Assembly: GCA_946902985.2 (NCBI GenBank)
Contig: OX336388.2
Span: forward strand, 1,506,870,545-1,506,934,544
Direction of reading: 5' to 3'
DNA from: Meconema thalassinum
Taxonomy: Eukaryota > Arthropoda > Insecta > Orthoptera > Tettigoniidae
Length of the DNA stretch: 64,000 nt
Shown: positions 23,456 through 35,647 of the stretch, piece by piece
Position numbering within the stretch: the first letter of the stretch is position 1
Layout of the letters: every line of letters begins with the position of its first letter
The notes under the pieces: model-generated
The model's database searches: none
What the model was told of the DNA's origin: nothing
What the model saw: the letters and a program-made list of their open reading frames with translations, nothing else
Translations under genes and position numbers: made by a program

Positions 23456-23661
23456 GGTCGATTATGTCTCCAGATCCATAACATTCTTGATATACTTCTT
23501 ATCTTTCTTTCTTCAATGATGGTAGCAGTTTTTATCTAGTTTGTGGCGTTTGGTAGAGGTAAATCGTTTCTAAGGTCTTCAACAAAGAATAGTTCTATTA
23601 TACTCTTTGATAATAACAACGAGTTATAACTATACTCGTACATTTAGGAGAAAGTAGGCTA

Positions 23662-24947
23662 TATGTTCTTTACTGAACATCTTGTTTTTTTTTTCACAGT
23701 GAGCATATATCCTCTTACTAAGACAGGACGTGATGATCTTATACATCGTGGGAAGGCATGTAATTGGACGGTATTTTCCAGGATCTTGCATATTTTGTGG
23801 GTCTTTCGGAAGTAGATGTGTTACACCTTGTGTAAGGAAATTTGCCGTCTTCTGTGGATGAGCAACAACTTCATTCACCAGAGTAGACAGAAGATCGTAT
23901 ACGCACCAGAATTTCTTATACCAGTAATTCTGTATCTGATCTAAACCAGGTGCTTTCCAGTTCGGAAGACCTTTAATGATGGAAGAAATTTCAGTGGATG
24001 TTATTGGATCATATTGCATCGGATTAAATTCTTTAGAGATGTTTGTTACTTCCTGAATCCAATGAGAGTCTGAGTTAAAATTGGTGGCTTTGGATAGTTG
24101 ATTGCTCAAAAAACTCTTCAATTTCTTCTCTTGTTGGATAAGGAGCATTTAAGGATATATAGTTTTAACTCAGTGCTCTGTAGAATTTCTTCTCGCCTTT
24201 GACAAATAAGTTGTTGTCCTGTCTCCGTTTCCTACTGGCTCTGTATCTGGAAAATCTGTTCGCTATCAACGTAAGTTTCTGTTTGAGTGTATCTAAACAC
24301 TGTTCGGCTTTTGTGTTTGGGTCATCTCGGTCGGTGTGGATTTTGGACCGCCTCATTATTGCCTTACAGAGTCTCACCAGTCTTCTTGTGTGCGTTCCTC
24401 TGATAAACTCAGTCAAACGGCCAATATCTGTTCGCAATTTGTCGATATTGCCTATCAGACGTCTCTCCTACTTAGGAGTAACAGGAGCACATTTCTTACT
24501 GCAGGAAGTATTCCTTTCTCTCAGTTGTGATGCCCATAGTTCTGATAACTGTGACGGCTCCACAGTACAGAACAGTGTGAAGAGATTCTAAGTCATTCAT
24601 ATCTATCAAGTGTTTGGGTAGGATAGCTTGATTTATGATATTTAAAATTGTTGATACCTTCCTAAACGAATTTACTCGAGGCAAGGCAGGTGTAAGCATT
24701 GGGTCTGTTCCATTGAACTGAGTCATAGCCGTATCATTTCATCTGCTAGGATCGTGGTATGTGACTCATCTTCATGATGCGTATTCGGCTGTATGCCACT
24801 GACTGGCTCATTGTGTTCTTCTTGATGTTGTTCCTGCTCATGGAGCTCTTGTGCTAATTCACTCTCCAGATTAGTTCCTTGAACACAATCAAACACTCTT
24901 CTGACCTCCGGCTTGATTGTATTAAGTCTTGCTTCTGGCACTAAATT
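23662..24947 (-). pseudogene. LINE N-terminal region and RT start
   Basis: Several overlapping pieces in different frames cover 24,941-24,723, 24,726-24,496, 24,437-24,165 and 24,148 onward. The last contains GLPNWKAPGLDQIQNYWYKKF, VTHLLPKDPQ and KYRPITCLPTMYKIITSCLS, the first RT blocks. The sequence up to KMFSKEH belongs to the LINE; after it the X element begins. No clear N-terminal zinc finger is seen. At least three frameshifts make it non-functional. Confidence 0.78.
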
Positions 24948-27560
24948 AAAAATTGAAATTTCGCTATAACTCTCTTAATACGTGAAATATCGAATCCATT
25001 CAAAGTTCATAATATGTGTCGGATAAGTGCCAACAATTTATGTCAAATATGTTTTTTGATAGCACCAACCATTGACCAAAGGGGTGGAAAAAAGAGGGTT
25101 TTTCGGGAAACATTAATCATATCTCTCTTAATAGGCACAATATCAAAACCGTACAAAATGGACAATATTCCCCTAATAATTACCTAAAACTTTTGTCTGA
25201 AAGAATTTTTGATATGACCCACCATTACGCCAAGGGATGAGAAAAATGATTTCGGAATTATAAGAAAATGCCAAGAGCTATCAGAGGTTGCCATGGCAAC
25301 ACTACTAAATTGATGAGGGATGAGCCGTTGCCATGACAACGCACTTGCACGAGATCAGATTCAGTATTTCCATCTGACTAAGCCGGCCCCGTGGTGTTGG
25401 GGTAGCGCGCCTGCCTCTCACCCGGAGGCCCCGGGTTCGATCCCCGGCTCCGTCAGGGATTTTAAAACTGACGTGAGTGTTGGAACGGGGTGCACTCAGC
25501 CTCGTGAGGACAATTGAGTAGCTGTCTGACAGTGAGACAGCACCCCGATCACGAATACCAATATTAACGGCCGAGGGGACCCGACGCGCTGATCACGCGT
25601 CACCCCAATATCTGCAGGCCAAATGGCTGGGCAGCGGTCGCTTGGTCGGCCTTAGCCCGTCATGGGCTGGATGGTGCCAGGGGTTGACTTTGACATCTGA
25701 CTAAGTGGGAAGCGGCTTCGGTGACGTAACTGGTAGCATGCAGAATGTCTATGCCCAAGGTCGCGGTTTCAAAGCCGGCCGAAGTCGTCGGATTTTCTAA
25801 GAGCGCTAAAATCCCTCAGTATGCTTTCCTTTGGAGGGGAAGTTCCAACGTTCGTTACGAGTTGCTGGTTGGGGTGGCATCTAGTAGCCAAGTTCACAGC
25901 TAGGTGTCGTTGACGGTAGTACCTGGTAGCAACATTAGGAACTACTGCTTGAAATTGACCGTCTGCAGTCCTTACCTGAATTAAGACTACTACAGCCATT
26001 ACAATTCACACCGTTTATCAGACAGATTCTACACTCACCCTAAGTACACGGTGTTAGATGACCGCGTTGTCGCAGCCCCTAAACTGAGGAACCAACCAGA
26101 GGTAGATTTCGTTAGAAAGCTAACTATTGTAATGGGTACCATGTTTCGACATCCGGAAAATTTCGACATATCTTCGCGTTTCACATCCCCCAGACCCCAA
26201 AACCACCGTCAGTTCAAAAGTTTATATATAATTTATGTATGTTTATGTGTGTATATATATATATATGCATATCAGTTTCTTGTGGACACGATAACTGCCG
26301 TAATATTGCACCAATCACTTTGAATATTTTACCGAATATGTATACCTATAAAATGTCGGTCGAGTTCTTTAATGGGCTAAATCGGTCGAAGGGGGTGAAA
26401 ATGGGGGGCTTTTTTTTCGAAAAAGTAAAATATTGCTATAACTCTCTTAATATGTGAAATATCGAATCCGTTCAACGTTCATACTATGTGTCGGATAAAG
26501 CCCAAAAATTTATGTTTGAAGAGTTTTTTTATAGCACCAACCATTGACCAAAGGGGTGGGAAAAAGTGGGTTTTTCGGGAAACATTAATCATATCTCTCT
26601 TAATAGGCACAATCTCAAAACCGTACAAAATGGACAATATTCCCCTAATAATTACCTAAAATTTTGTCTTAAAGAATTTTTGATATGACCCACCATTATG
26701 CCAAGGGATGAGAAAAATGATTTCGGAATTATCAGAAAATGCCAAGAGCTATCAGTGCTTGCCATGGCAACTCTACTAAATTGATGAGGGATGAGCCATC
26801 AGACGTTGCCAAGATAACGCACTTGCACGAGATCATATTCAGAATTCCATCTGACTAAGTGTGAAGCGGCTTCGGTGACGTAACTGGTAGCAAGCATGCT
26901 GAATGTCTATGCCCAAGGTCGCGAGTTCAAAGCCGGCCGAAGTCGTCGGATTTTCTAAGAGCGCTAAAAATCCCTCAGTATGCTTTCCTTTGGAGGGGAA
27001 ATTCCAACGTTCGTTGCGAGTTGCTGACTGCGGTGGCATCTAGTAGCCAAGTTCACGGGTAGGTGTCGTTGACGGTAGTACCTGGTAGCAACATTAGGAA
27101 CTACTGCTTGAAATTGACCGTCTGTAGTCCTTACCTGAATTACAGACTAATACAGCCATCCCTAAGTACACGGGGTTACATGACCGCGTTGTCGCAGCCC
27201 CTAAACTGAGAAACCAACCAAAATCTCTGCGGGAGATATAATTTTGCGTGAAGAAGTAACAGACCGTTACATAGTTACACATCAGTGTCGAAACCTTGCA
27301 TAAGGACAGTGTGACCACAAGTATAAAAATGGACCCCAAATGACAAGAAGGTTACCGTTCCCATAAGACAATAAAAATTTTAAAATAAGCATAAAATGAC
27401 GAAAACCAAAGTTAATTAAGCTCCAATTATAAAATACCTTCTCGCAATAAATGAGGTCTGATCCTTCTACGAAAACCTGCATATTCTGCCTATTTTCGCC
27501 TATCCCCAAGTTTGTCCGGTGAAATCTACCTCCGCCTTCCGGCGTGCCGAGAGGACTTTT
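24948..27560 (+). mobile_element. Family Y composite repeat, copy 1
   Basis: About two tandem units of 1.1-1.2 kb plus a ~330 bp terminal block. Each unit runs through GGGTACCATGTTTCG-type, TA-microsatellite, TCTTGTGGACACGATAAC, ACCAACCATTGACCAAAGG and ACCCACCATTACGCCAAGG phrases into a tRNA-like module (25,709 and 26,868 onward). The terminal block ends GGCGTGCCGAGAGGAC. The insertion is in the LINE just after its sixth codon, with a 6-bp direct repeat TAAATT (24,942-24,947 and 27,561-27,566). The left end starts mid-unit while the right end is the same in all copies, as for a 5'-truncated retroelement. No protein coding is recognised. Confidence 0.8.
25383..25693 (+). mobile_element. tRNA-derived SINE, family 4
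   Basis: The head CCGGCCCCGTGGTGTTGGGG with B box CGGGTTCGATCCCCGG resembles a Glu tRNA (CTC in the anticodon position). The body runs to GGTGCCAGGGGTTGACTTTG. The target duplication CATCTGACTAAG (25,371-25,382 and 25,694-25,705) shows insertion into the Y repeat. It is GC-rich and well preserved, so probably young. Confidence 0.9.
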
Positions 27561-27578
27561 TAAATTTATTTTCTCCAT
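27561..27578 (-). pseudogene. LINE start codon and first codons
   Basis: ATG at 27,578 followed by a frame reading MEKINL up to the Y insertion; the frame resumes at 24,941 with PEARLNTIKPE. This fixes the LINE's translation start, though an upstream start cannot be excluded. Confidence 0.55.
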
Positions 27579-28361
27579 ATTATGGGTGGGTGCTTTTTTA
27601 ACCTACAGCCAGGTGTTCATCTTCAGCCGCTCCTAACATGGAGAACAGACGCTGTATGCAGCCGCCCGCTACGGATCAGACACTGCAGTTAAGGTTTGTT
27701 ATCAGGGTTTTCCCTCCCCTAGGCAGGTTGCCTTCACCACGGCTGCGGAATCCTGCCTACCCCATTTAGTATATCTCGTCATTTCTGGTTAGCATATACC
27801 TTGTCATTGCAGATTTCTCACAACTCACATTAGATAGGTTATACGGTATAATTATCTTGCAGGGATATTGCTTATATTACAACAGTGGACGTCATTTAAC
27901 TGCAAACGATCAGCAGAGAAGGAATGCCGTACTTACATGAATCTATGCAGCAAATACGTGTAACTTAATTTTGTAGGTTAAGCAGATGTACACTTCACCT
28001 TTCGTAATATTAACACGTAAACAGTCCGATTACCTGCACAAATGATATGAAGTATATAATAAATGGGCTTGAAACATCCCAATTACACACAAAACACCGT
28101 ACATAACCCAATTGGAGAAGGCATTTGGGGTTATAAGGCACTGTAACTAACGATGTAGCAACCACAACATGAATGTAAACAAACATATTGCAGCTGTATT
28201 TTGATGATTATGACGTTGATATATCCACAGGCACTATAACTCACACTTGTTTTCGACAAGAGTCCTTAAAAGTCATCATAGAAATCATAAACTAACCATA
28301 TAAACGTGTAAAACTTACATAAAAAGCGGAAATGCGAGCAGCTCAAAATCAAGGACTGTAC

Positions 28362-28406
<45 letters not shown>

Positions 28407-28985
28407 TACTACTGTTGAAATAAAGACCATGTGAAAATACACCACAAGTCATGAGAATAACTTTAGGAATATAACCACTCCATAGTGAGTCATGTATTTG
28501 ATATCAACCTTAAGTGAAACACCTTGTAAAAGTAGGTGTTTGCCGAACCCTTCTTGGAACAGCCAGGTTGATCCGTTGTTCTTATTTCCTGGTCAATAGG
28601 AATTGACTTTTTGTAGTTTAAGTAAAAATGAATGTAATAGCATTAGAGGTCTCTCAGAATAACTGGGGAGCTGGCTAATCTTGTAAACAAGACGAAGTCC
28701 TTTCCAAAACATCAATTGCATTTCAAGTCCCCACCACTGCTTCATTCGGAATCATTACTTCCTTTCCTGACAATACTGGAATATGATCGGTCAAGCTACG
28801 GGCGTTTTCCAGGCATATTGAGGTCCACACCCCCATGAACTAACATTATTTAAGACTTAGCTTTTAGAAACCAAGAACTCTTATTGTATAATCTGTCGCT
28901 GTGTCATGATCGCGTGACACTATCATCAAGCCTTATGGCTTCTGCAACAATCTGTAAGTACATGTTCTACATCTAAATAAATATC
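27579..28985. other. No gene; LINE 5' leader possible
   Basis: The first few hundred bases may be the 5' leader of the split LINE. Beyond about 28,000 the DNA is AT-rich and unique-looking, with one (TTA)n microsatellite. No coding or RNA signal was found. Confidence 0.45.
28363..28406. repeat. (TTA)n microsatellite
   Basis: About 14 TTA units. Confidence 0.95.
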
Positions 28986-29004
28986 AAAAATCTACCAATT
29001 TTGA

Positions 29005-29229
29005 AACTCAGCAATTCTTCTAGATTTGTGCCGTGTCTTGAGTGGGGTTTCGCCTAGGACACCAAGCAAGCTCATCCTACTTCAGTGGGGGTGCGGGCGG
29101 GGACACCAATAGCCCGCCGATGAGCTTGCTTGGTGTCCTAGGCGAAACCCCACACAAGACACGGCACAAACCTAGAAGAATTGCTGAGTTTTAATTCACT
29201 GGCCGTGAAAGTCAATATACCATCTTTTT
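29005..29229. mobile_element. Snapback element, short copy
   Basis: Inverted arms (about 29,005-29,080 and 29,125-29,190) share AGCAATTCTTCTAG, TGTGCCGTGTCTTG and GGGGTTTCGCCTAGGACACC. An asymmetric tail ATTCACTGGCCGTGAAAG follows the right arm. It is flanked by the 12-bp direct repeat TACCAATTTTGA (28,993-29,004 and 29,230-29,241). It is a member of the same family as 42,200-42,529. Confidence 0.88.
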
Positions 29230-29241
29230 TACCAATTTTGA

Positions 29242-29599
29242 CTTTTGCATTTCTATTTAATACGAGACTACTCAGCGCGTAAGGAATCCGAAAGGACCTA
29301 AGTTTAACAAACAAACCGAGCTAAGTACGCACGTTAATTCTGAATTTTGTTTAAGTCCATTTCTCTAAAATGTTCCCGTTTAATTGGTGAGCTTTTATAA
29401 TATCGTTAGTTTGTTTATTCAGCGTATGACTTTTAATGCCGGGAGTGTCCGAGGACAAGTTCGGCTCGCCAGACTTTGTAGCTGCTTCTATGCGGTGAGC
29501 TACAAGTACCGTCGCGTGTGGAGTGTTGTCTGGGGAGGAGAGTGTGATTGTAAGGACGAGGAATTGGAAGGTTGCGGCTGTGGCCTATAGTTAGGGACC
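29242..29599. other. No gene recognised
   Basis: Short open frame of 68 residues at 29,384-29,590 without recognisable motif; not called. Confidence 0.4.
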
Positions 29600-29742
29600 A
29601 ACCACGGCATTTGCCTGGAAGGAAATTGGGAAACCACAGAAGACCATCTTCAGGGTTGCCGGCGATGGGATTCGAACCTCCTCGCCTCCCGGATGTGAGC
29701 GACTGCCTGCAGCCACGCCTTAACGACCACGGCTAATTCACC
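29600..29742 (-). mobile_element. tRNA-derived SINE, family 7, single copy
   Basis: Minus strand: AGCCGTGGTCGTTAAGGCG (A box), then GGAGGTTCGAATCCCATCG (B box), then GGCAACCCTGAAGATGG. The body is short. Only one copy lies in the window, so the family call rests on the Pol III boxes and the SINE-like layout. Confidence 0.65.
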
Positions 29743-30092
29743 GGGTATATTGTTGGTTAAGTAAATTAGATATGCTAACAATTGTATATATAACAAAATC
29801 AAAGGTATGGATGGATATGTAACACTTATCCGGTTCCGGGGTAATCCTGTAACAACATCGGCATCACTTCACTCTACACCGCGGTACTAGTCAACCAAGA
29901 TCAGGTTGATGAACTCAAACCTCCACTTATTCTTTTCCTCTCCCTCTTCCTCTTCTCCATCAATCCTAGAACACTAACACTTCGTAACTTTTACGACGAC
30001 AGGTGGCAATGCGTTATCGCTTCTTGCCTCCTGATCATGCGAGCTCCAGCATTTCAATAGCTTTTGTTGTGAGTGGCAGGTGCAATTGGTGA

Positions 30093-31675
30093 TCTCTATA
30101 TGTATAAAAATGAAAGTTTGTCTGTTTTTTCTGAATTTCCAAAGAAATTTGCGATATTTGCGCGTTTCAGACTGTTTTATGACGGATGCGCGCAAAAATA
30201 TTTTTTTGTCTGTCTGTCTGCCTGTTTGTTTGTTTGTTTGTTTGTTTGTCTGTGGACAATTTTTTGTGTCCCTATTACTCGAGAACGGCTGGGTGGATTA
30301 ACGTAAAATTTGATACAGATATCCATCAGAGGCACGACACTAATCATTGATGTAACTCTTCTCCGTACCTCTAATAACAGGGGGCCTACCCCATTAAAAT
30401 ACATGCTGAAATAAGCATTTCAGCCCCTCAATGTGAGAAACAAAACTCGGGGGCCCTAAAAGGACCACGAAAACCACATTTTAAGGCCCTAAAACCAACA
30501 GTTTTTGAGATATTCCCAAAAAACTAATTTCACTTAATAAATTAATGAAGGAATGCGTGCCGGTAACAATGGCAACAGAATCTCAGAGGTCCATCTATTT
30601 CTGTAAGACGCAATGCAATTCCATTTATTACATTACTGTGAAGGTTTGCAAACGGCAATAAGGTTATAACGGATCCAAATTAAGCTGAAATATTCATCAA
30701 TACATGTAATGTGCCTAAGAGGCCAAGGGGTACTCTAGAATTGTTAACGCGATTTACACGTGCGGGTATGGTACGGAAGGTGTATTATATCCCTATCCCT
30801 ATATTGTTATATTATTATTATTACTATTCTATTAATTATTATCATTATTATGGCGTACAACGACGAGACAATGCTCATTTTCAAACCCTTGGTGACAGAA
30901 ACAAAACTCGGGGCCCCTCAAGACCCGTAAAGGGTCCCCGAAAACTATATTTTAAGGTTCTAAACCCAACAGTTTCTTAGATATTCCCAGAAAACTAATT
31001 TCATTTAATAAACTAAAGAAGGAATGCAGGCCTCTAACCATGACAACAGTATCTCAAGAGGTGGCATCCAACTTTCCATCTATTTCTGGAATAAGTAATG
31101 ACACTCCATTTATTACATTTCTGTCAAAGGTTGCAAATGGCTATAAGGTTATCACGGAACCAACTAAAACTGTAAAATTCATCAATGCCCTTAAGGGGTT
31201 CAAGGAGTACACTAGATTGTTTTCACACGACTTACACGTGCGATATGTCGTACAGAAGGTCTATTATATCTCCAAACAGCAATATTATTTTCAAAAATTC
31301 CTGATTTGAAATAGTAGACTGTTTTTTGCTGATTTTAGGAATTTGGGCCATTGGAGGCTAAAAAAAACTGAATTTTCATGCACCACAAGCCTTTATAATT
31401 TATAAAAGGGGTCTTCCTGTAGTTGGGCACTTGACACAACGGTTAGAGTCAGTTCGTATATGACGTGTATTGCGATTCGTCTACGAGGTTTTCAATTTTA
31501 TTTTCACGCCAGGAAGAACACGTTAGGTAAATTTAGTCTGAGACCACATTTTAACTAATCATGTTTCTTTGCCAGCAAATAGGTTCCAAGCCCCTAAACA
31601 TTGCAACAGTAGCTCAATTGATAACATCTGGTTATTAATACCGAAGACCGTTCGAAGAATGGGTACTTCTGCTAG
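30093..31675 (+). mobile_element. Non-autonomous Helitron (copy A)
   Basis: Begins TCTCTATATGTATAAAAATG after an A (30,092), then a TCTG/TTTG tract, and ends with hairpin CCGTTC-GAA-GAATGG, nine bases, and CTAG (31,672-31,675) followed by T. These are the canonical Helitron features (5' TC, 3' hairpin plus CTAG, A-T target, no target duplication). The interior is non-coding apart from chance frames. It matches the copies at 48,607-50,911 over its length. Confidence 0.9.
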
Positions 31676-32474
31676 TATGATTAATATCTCTACTGATATT
31701 TGTGGTATTTGTTGGGTGTGGCCATATTAACGAACGGTTAGTAACAGCGCAGTTATTTTTATGTATTTTCATGCTTAATAATTGTTTATATAATTGATGC
31801 TAGTTTTATTTCACTGTAGTCCTTTTATTAATAAACTCACATGCCTCGTGTTATGGTTCATTTTAATATGTTGTGCAATAAGACTAGGTTCTTATAAAAC
31901 GTATTATAGTCATATATTCCGTGTATTAAGTTCTCTACAGTTCATAACCATCCCCATTAAGTTATTTTCATCCGCGTATTTTAATTCATGAATGGTGTAA
32001 GGTGCCTCAAAAATCCCAAATCTTACAAAATATTTGTTTTTATGAAGGAAATAAATTAATTCTAATTTTTAGTAGTCATATTGACGTAGGGTTAGTAATA
32101 ATGTGTTGAAAGAGGATAAATGTTCTACATTTAAGCTAACTGAGCTCACATGGAAGGTAAGGTTAGGATAGTATTCAAACGCACGAGGAAAATTTCAGTA
32201 ATTCATTATATTTACACACTGAAGATCGCACATTCACGGAACAAAAATATGTTGTCTTCACTTAACTTATTACGTTGCTGTTTCAAAGGAATTTTACTGC
32301 TTTAAATATCGCACTTTGTATAAATCAGAGCAATATTTAACTGCCGGTAGGTAATTTCCATGAATGCTCCATAATCACTCAGCTGAAAGATAAACACACA
32401 GTCTGTTTTCACAAACGGTGCTAAATATTCGATATCGTATGTGGTCAGTCCGTGGACAAGTTTAACCATTTATA
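31676..32474. other. No gene recognised
   Basis: AT-rich sequence between a Helitron and a mariner MITE; no conserved features. Confidence 0.45.
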
Positions 32475-33134
32475 CGCCCTCTGTCTGGAAAGTTCGGTGA
32501 ACGGGCTATATTACGATCGGATTGTTGGCTTACCTAATACAGCCGTTACTGTCCTTCAAAGTAATCCCCGTGGATGGTTATGTACTTTTGAGAACGACTG
32601 AACAAGTCCTGGAAACTCCTGGCATAGTCTTCTTTAGGAATAGCCTTCAGTTTGGGTAGTCAAAACTCTAATTTGAAAGCAAGAGAGAAGCGTGGATTTA
32701 TGCAACGTGTCTTGTACACCTGATAGACGGGCGGCAGTGAGAAGGGTGAATTTATGCAACCAAACGTGCACACCTGTTCGACGGGTGGCAGTGGAATAGA
32801 GTGGTCCTGAAAACCATCGTCATTGGTAACGAGACCTGGAGCCTGAGGTACAACCTCGAAGGCAAACGTCAAAAGTATGGAGTATCGGGGTCCAGGGTCG
32901 CCGAAAAGCCTTGAAGGGCCAGAGGTTTTCGGACATTTCGGACATCCAACGTAATGTGACGACCCAACTGAAGGCTATCCCTCAGGAAGACTATGCCAGG
33001 ACTTATACAGCCATTCTAAGAAGTGCATAACCATCCACGGGTATTACTTCGAAGGATAGTAACAGCTGTTTCAGGTAAGCCAACAATCCGTTCGTAATAT
33101 AGACCCATTCACCGAACTTTTGAGACAGAGGGTG
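32475..33134. mobile_element. Mariner-derived foldback MITE
   Basis: The ends CGCCCTCTGTCTGGAAAG and the complement of CTTTTGAGACAGAGGGTG are inverted repeats flanked by TA (32,473-32,474 and 33,135-33,136). The inverted match extends about 150 bp through AGCCAACAATCCG and AACCATCCACGG phrases. The right arm still reads QLKAIPQEDYARTYTAI, a mariner-like transposase C terminus, and the left arm holds the complement of the same end, so the element seems to be two mariner 3' ends joined head to head. Confidence 0.8.
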
Positions 33135-33136
33135 TA

Positions 33137-34255
33137 TTATAACCTATGTTTGTCTTCTGGAGTGATTCAAGACGACTGAACTACGTGTAATGTTCGTGGG
33201 AAATGTTGTTTAACTAAGTAAAACTATATTGTCTTTACTCAGAATACCTAGAACTGTGCTCTGAGATGCATTGACTACAAAATGTAGCGTATGTGTAATA
33301 TCCTATGTTAATTACGTTGATTCTGCCAGGGCCTAAGGAGCTTCAAAGTATGGCTTTCAAATCCTTAATCACTTGCGTCGTCAATTCCTCAAGAATCTTT
33401 AAGATGTCTAAATCTACAACCTATTGACAGCCGTTGATTGCGGCTTTGGCTTTAATATTAATAATAATAATAATAACAATAATAATAATAATGACAATGA
33501 TAATAATTATTCATGACAATTATTTTAGAGTACGGCACTTGATTAGGTGAGCATAATTTCAATCGTAAGGGTTAGGAATTAGAACCTGAATTATCTGCAT
33601 TGATGTTATAGTTAGTAATTATTTTTTCATGCGTGGAACTACAGGGTCATCTGTCCCCTACGTTCATGGCTAATGCTCGAACTTATTTTACCACGAATGA
33701 TCGACGCCAGAGGTAAAACATTTCACAACGCTTGGTGTAGGCGAATCTGTGGAGGGTCATACGAACACTGATCAAAGCTTCTGTGGCTTTCTATTGCGAT
33801 GGTACAGGGCTCTTATAACTAGGTATAACAAATAATTAATAACTTAACATGGAAGTTGTTGGGCTGAAAAGTAATTGGATTAGGTATTTGGATTGGTAAA
33901 TTGAACTTATTGTTTCTTGAAGATCCACCTGGAGATATTTACTTGTGGCAACCAAATATGATTTAAAGAACGAGCATAATATGTATCATTAATTTGCTTT
34001 TTGAAAAATTTCTTACTGTTGAATTGTTGTTTCAGTTAGGCAACTTAGGAATCGGATACTGGTCATCATCCCAGTGTATATTATGTTGTTGTGGTGTCTT
34101 TGTATGTGTGCTTGAAGTTCAGGCTAGGATAGGCAAGGAAGTGGTCGTGCCATCCAGGCTTTGCTTGATTACTACTCACAAGAAGAAAGATCATGAAACT
34201 AAACTTCGATCCTGGCGCTGTTGATTATCTTAAGTTCAGATCCATTACGATTACA
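33137..34255. other. No gene; AAT simple tract
   Basis: AAT/ATG-rich tract at 33,458-33,510. No protein or repeat family was recognised; the 76-residue frame at 33,994 has no motif. Confidence 0.45.
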
Positions 34256-34983
34256 CCACAAGAATCAGCTGCCCCTAATAATCTTGTTTTATGCAGCCCA
34301 TCTGACGACTGTTATCGGGAAGGGCGATACTTCTCAGCTTGCATCCCGTATGGTACTAATGACCGCAGGCATATCCCGCGAACATTACTGAACACTATTC
34401 TTTTTCCCTTGTATGAGTCTGTAGTCACATCGGGGGAAAATAACAGTGTTCAGTATCGGTTGCAGGATATGCTTGCAGTGCAGTAGTACCATACGGGATG
34501 CAAGCAGAGAAACACATTATATGTGAATTGCAGCCAATGGCCATAGCGGGGTATTTTAATTGAACGCCTGTCAGCTCCCCATCAACTTCAATTTCAAGTA
34601 GTTCCAACTTTGGCTACCAGAGATGCCACTGTCTCTGACACCTTGCGGTGAACGTTGGAACTAGATAGAGCGTTTCTATCTAAATAACCTACAAATATAG
34701 CTACACACTACCAATTGTAGTCGTAGGTTATTTTACATGCCACGAATCTATGGGCCCGCCGGCTTTACTTCCCCTCCAAAGGAAGGCATACCGAAGGATT
34801 TTAACGGTCTTAAAATTCAGACGACTTTGGCCGGGATTGAACCCGTAATTTTTGGCATAGCAATTCAGCATGCTACCGACTACGCCACCGAAGCTGATTA
34901 GGCAGAGAAATATCGACCTTCCTGAAAACAACGCTAGTCGGGCTGCATAAAACAATATTGTTAGGAGCAGCTGATTCACCTGT
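34256..34983. mobile_element. Family Z MITE with nested SINE
   Basis: Ends GAATCAGCTGCCCCTAATAA and the complement of TTAGGAGCAGCTGATTCACC. The internal foldback is the same as in the 6,910-8,090 copy. The left outermost bases are mutated (CCACAA instead of CCAGGT), so this copy is older or damaged. A SINE is inserted at 34,513. Confidence 0.82.
34513..34901 (-). mobile_element. tRNA-derived SINE, family 1
   Basis: Minus strand tRNA-like head GCTTCGGTGGCGTAGTCGG with a GGGTTCAATCCCGG B box, then the conserved GACTTTAAG..CCTTTGGAGGGGAAGTAAAGC body. Flanked by GCAGAGAAA on both sides (34,504-34,512 and 34,902-34,910), inside the MITE. Confidence 0.87.
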
Positions 34984-35647
34984 TATATCCTAAAATAAGC
35001 GTAGACTAATAATTTCTTTATCCAACCAGTGATACTTGATCACAAAGTGTTTTAGTGTTTGCGTTACTCTTTCAAAGCTGTGGCTATAAATTAAGAAGTA
35101 AAAAGCTTTTTTTATTTGAAGAGGAATTCTTTACTCTCAGGCTTGACCTTTCACTTTAATTTTTCCATTGCTCCGTTTCAACTTCCACCAGAATATAATA
35201 TTTCACATTTATAGCTTTAGTTACTTCCTACTAAGAGTCAGAAGAACGTATTTCTTTTCTGGAGTTTGGTATACGTGCATTTCGTGGTCTCTTTGTATAA
35301 GACCTTTGTATCTAATCATATTATTCCTTAGCTTCTTACACAAATACTATGTTAAGTTAGGTATGACGAGAAGCAAAAATAAAATTATTAGAGCTTTATA
35401 AATGATTTCAATAGAAACAGAAATCTCAATAACTTGTATGACCTTAAACTTAATTTATTGGTCTTCAAAGATTCAGGTCTACGTTCCTTTGATCGTTACA
35501 AGCAGCGTGTTTCCTTTTCTTCAACGGAAGCATGTCTAAGAAGTCGGGAAATGTGGAGTAAAGTGTATTTTAATTGCAAACCCAGGAACGCAGATACATG
35601 TAATATTATATATATTAATAATAATAATAATAATAATAATAAGAAGA
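34984..35647. other. No gene; AAT microsatellite
   Basis: (AAT)n at 35,617-35,641 precedes the SINE. A 103-residue open frame at 35,434-35,745 runs into the microsatellite and SINE and is not a gene. Confidence 0.5.

Larger units (their letters stand above)
21538..23661 (+). mobile_element. Family X element inserted in the LINE
   Basis: Bounded by 12-bp inverted ends TAGCCTACTTTC and GAAAGTAGGCTA, flanked by TAT on both sides (21,535-21,537 and 23,662-23,664). The LINE RT reading frame is interrupted exactly here. The left end forms a hairpin (CTACTTTC...GAAAGTAG), followed by a GT-rich simple tract (21,604-21,710) and the family's ATGGCGG-type repeats. It carries a tRNA-like module and two SINEs. 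No coding sequence of its own is recognised. Confidence 0.82.
18545..27578 (-). mobile_element. Endonuclease-type (R2/R4/NeSL-like) LINE split by three insertions
   Basis: A single minus-strand LINE whose coding sequence can be followed from an ATG at 27,578 to a stop at 18,682, with a 3' tail rich in AAT near 18,545. Three foreign blocks interrupt it: a Y repeat (24,948-27,560), an X element (21,538-23,661) and a palindromic element (19,850-20,752). At each junction the reading frame resumes sensibly on the far side and a short target duplication is visible. Its C terminus has a zinc knuckle and PD-(D/E)XK-like endonuclease motif, placing it with the restriction-like-endonuclease LINEs rather than APE LINEs. 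Confidence 0.82.
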
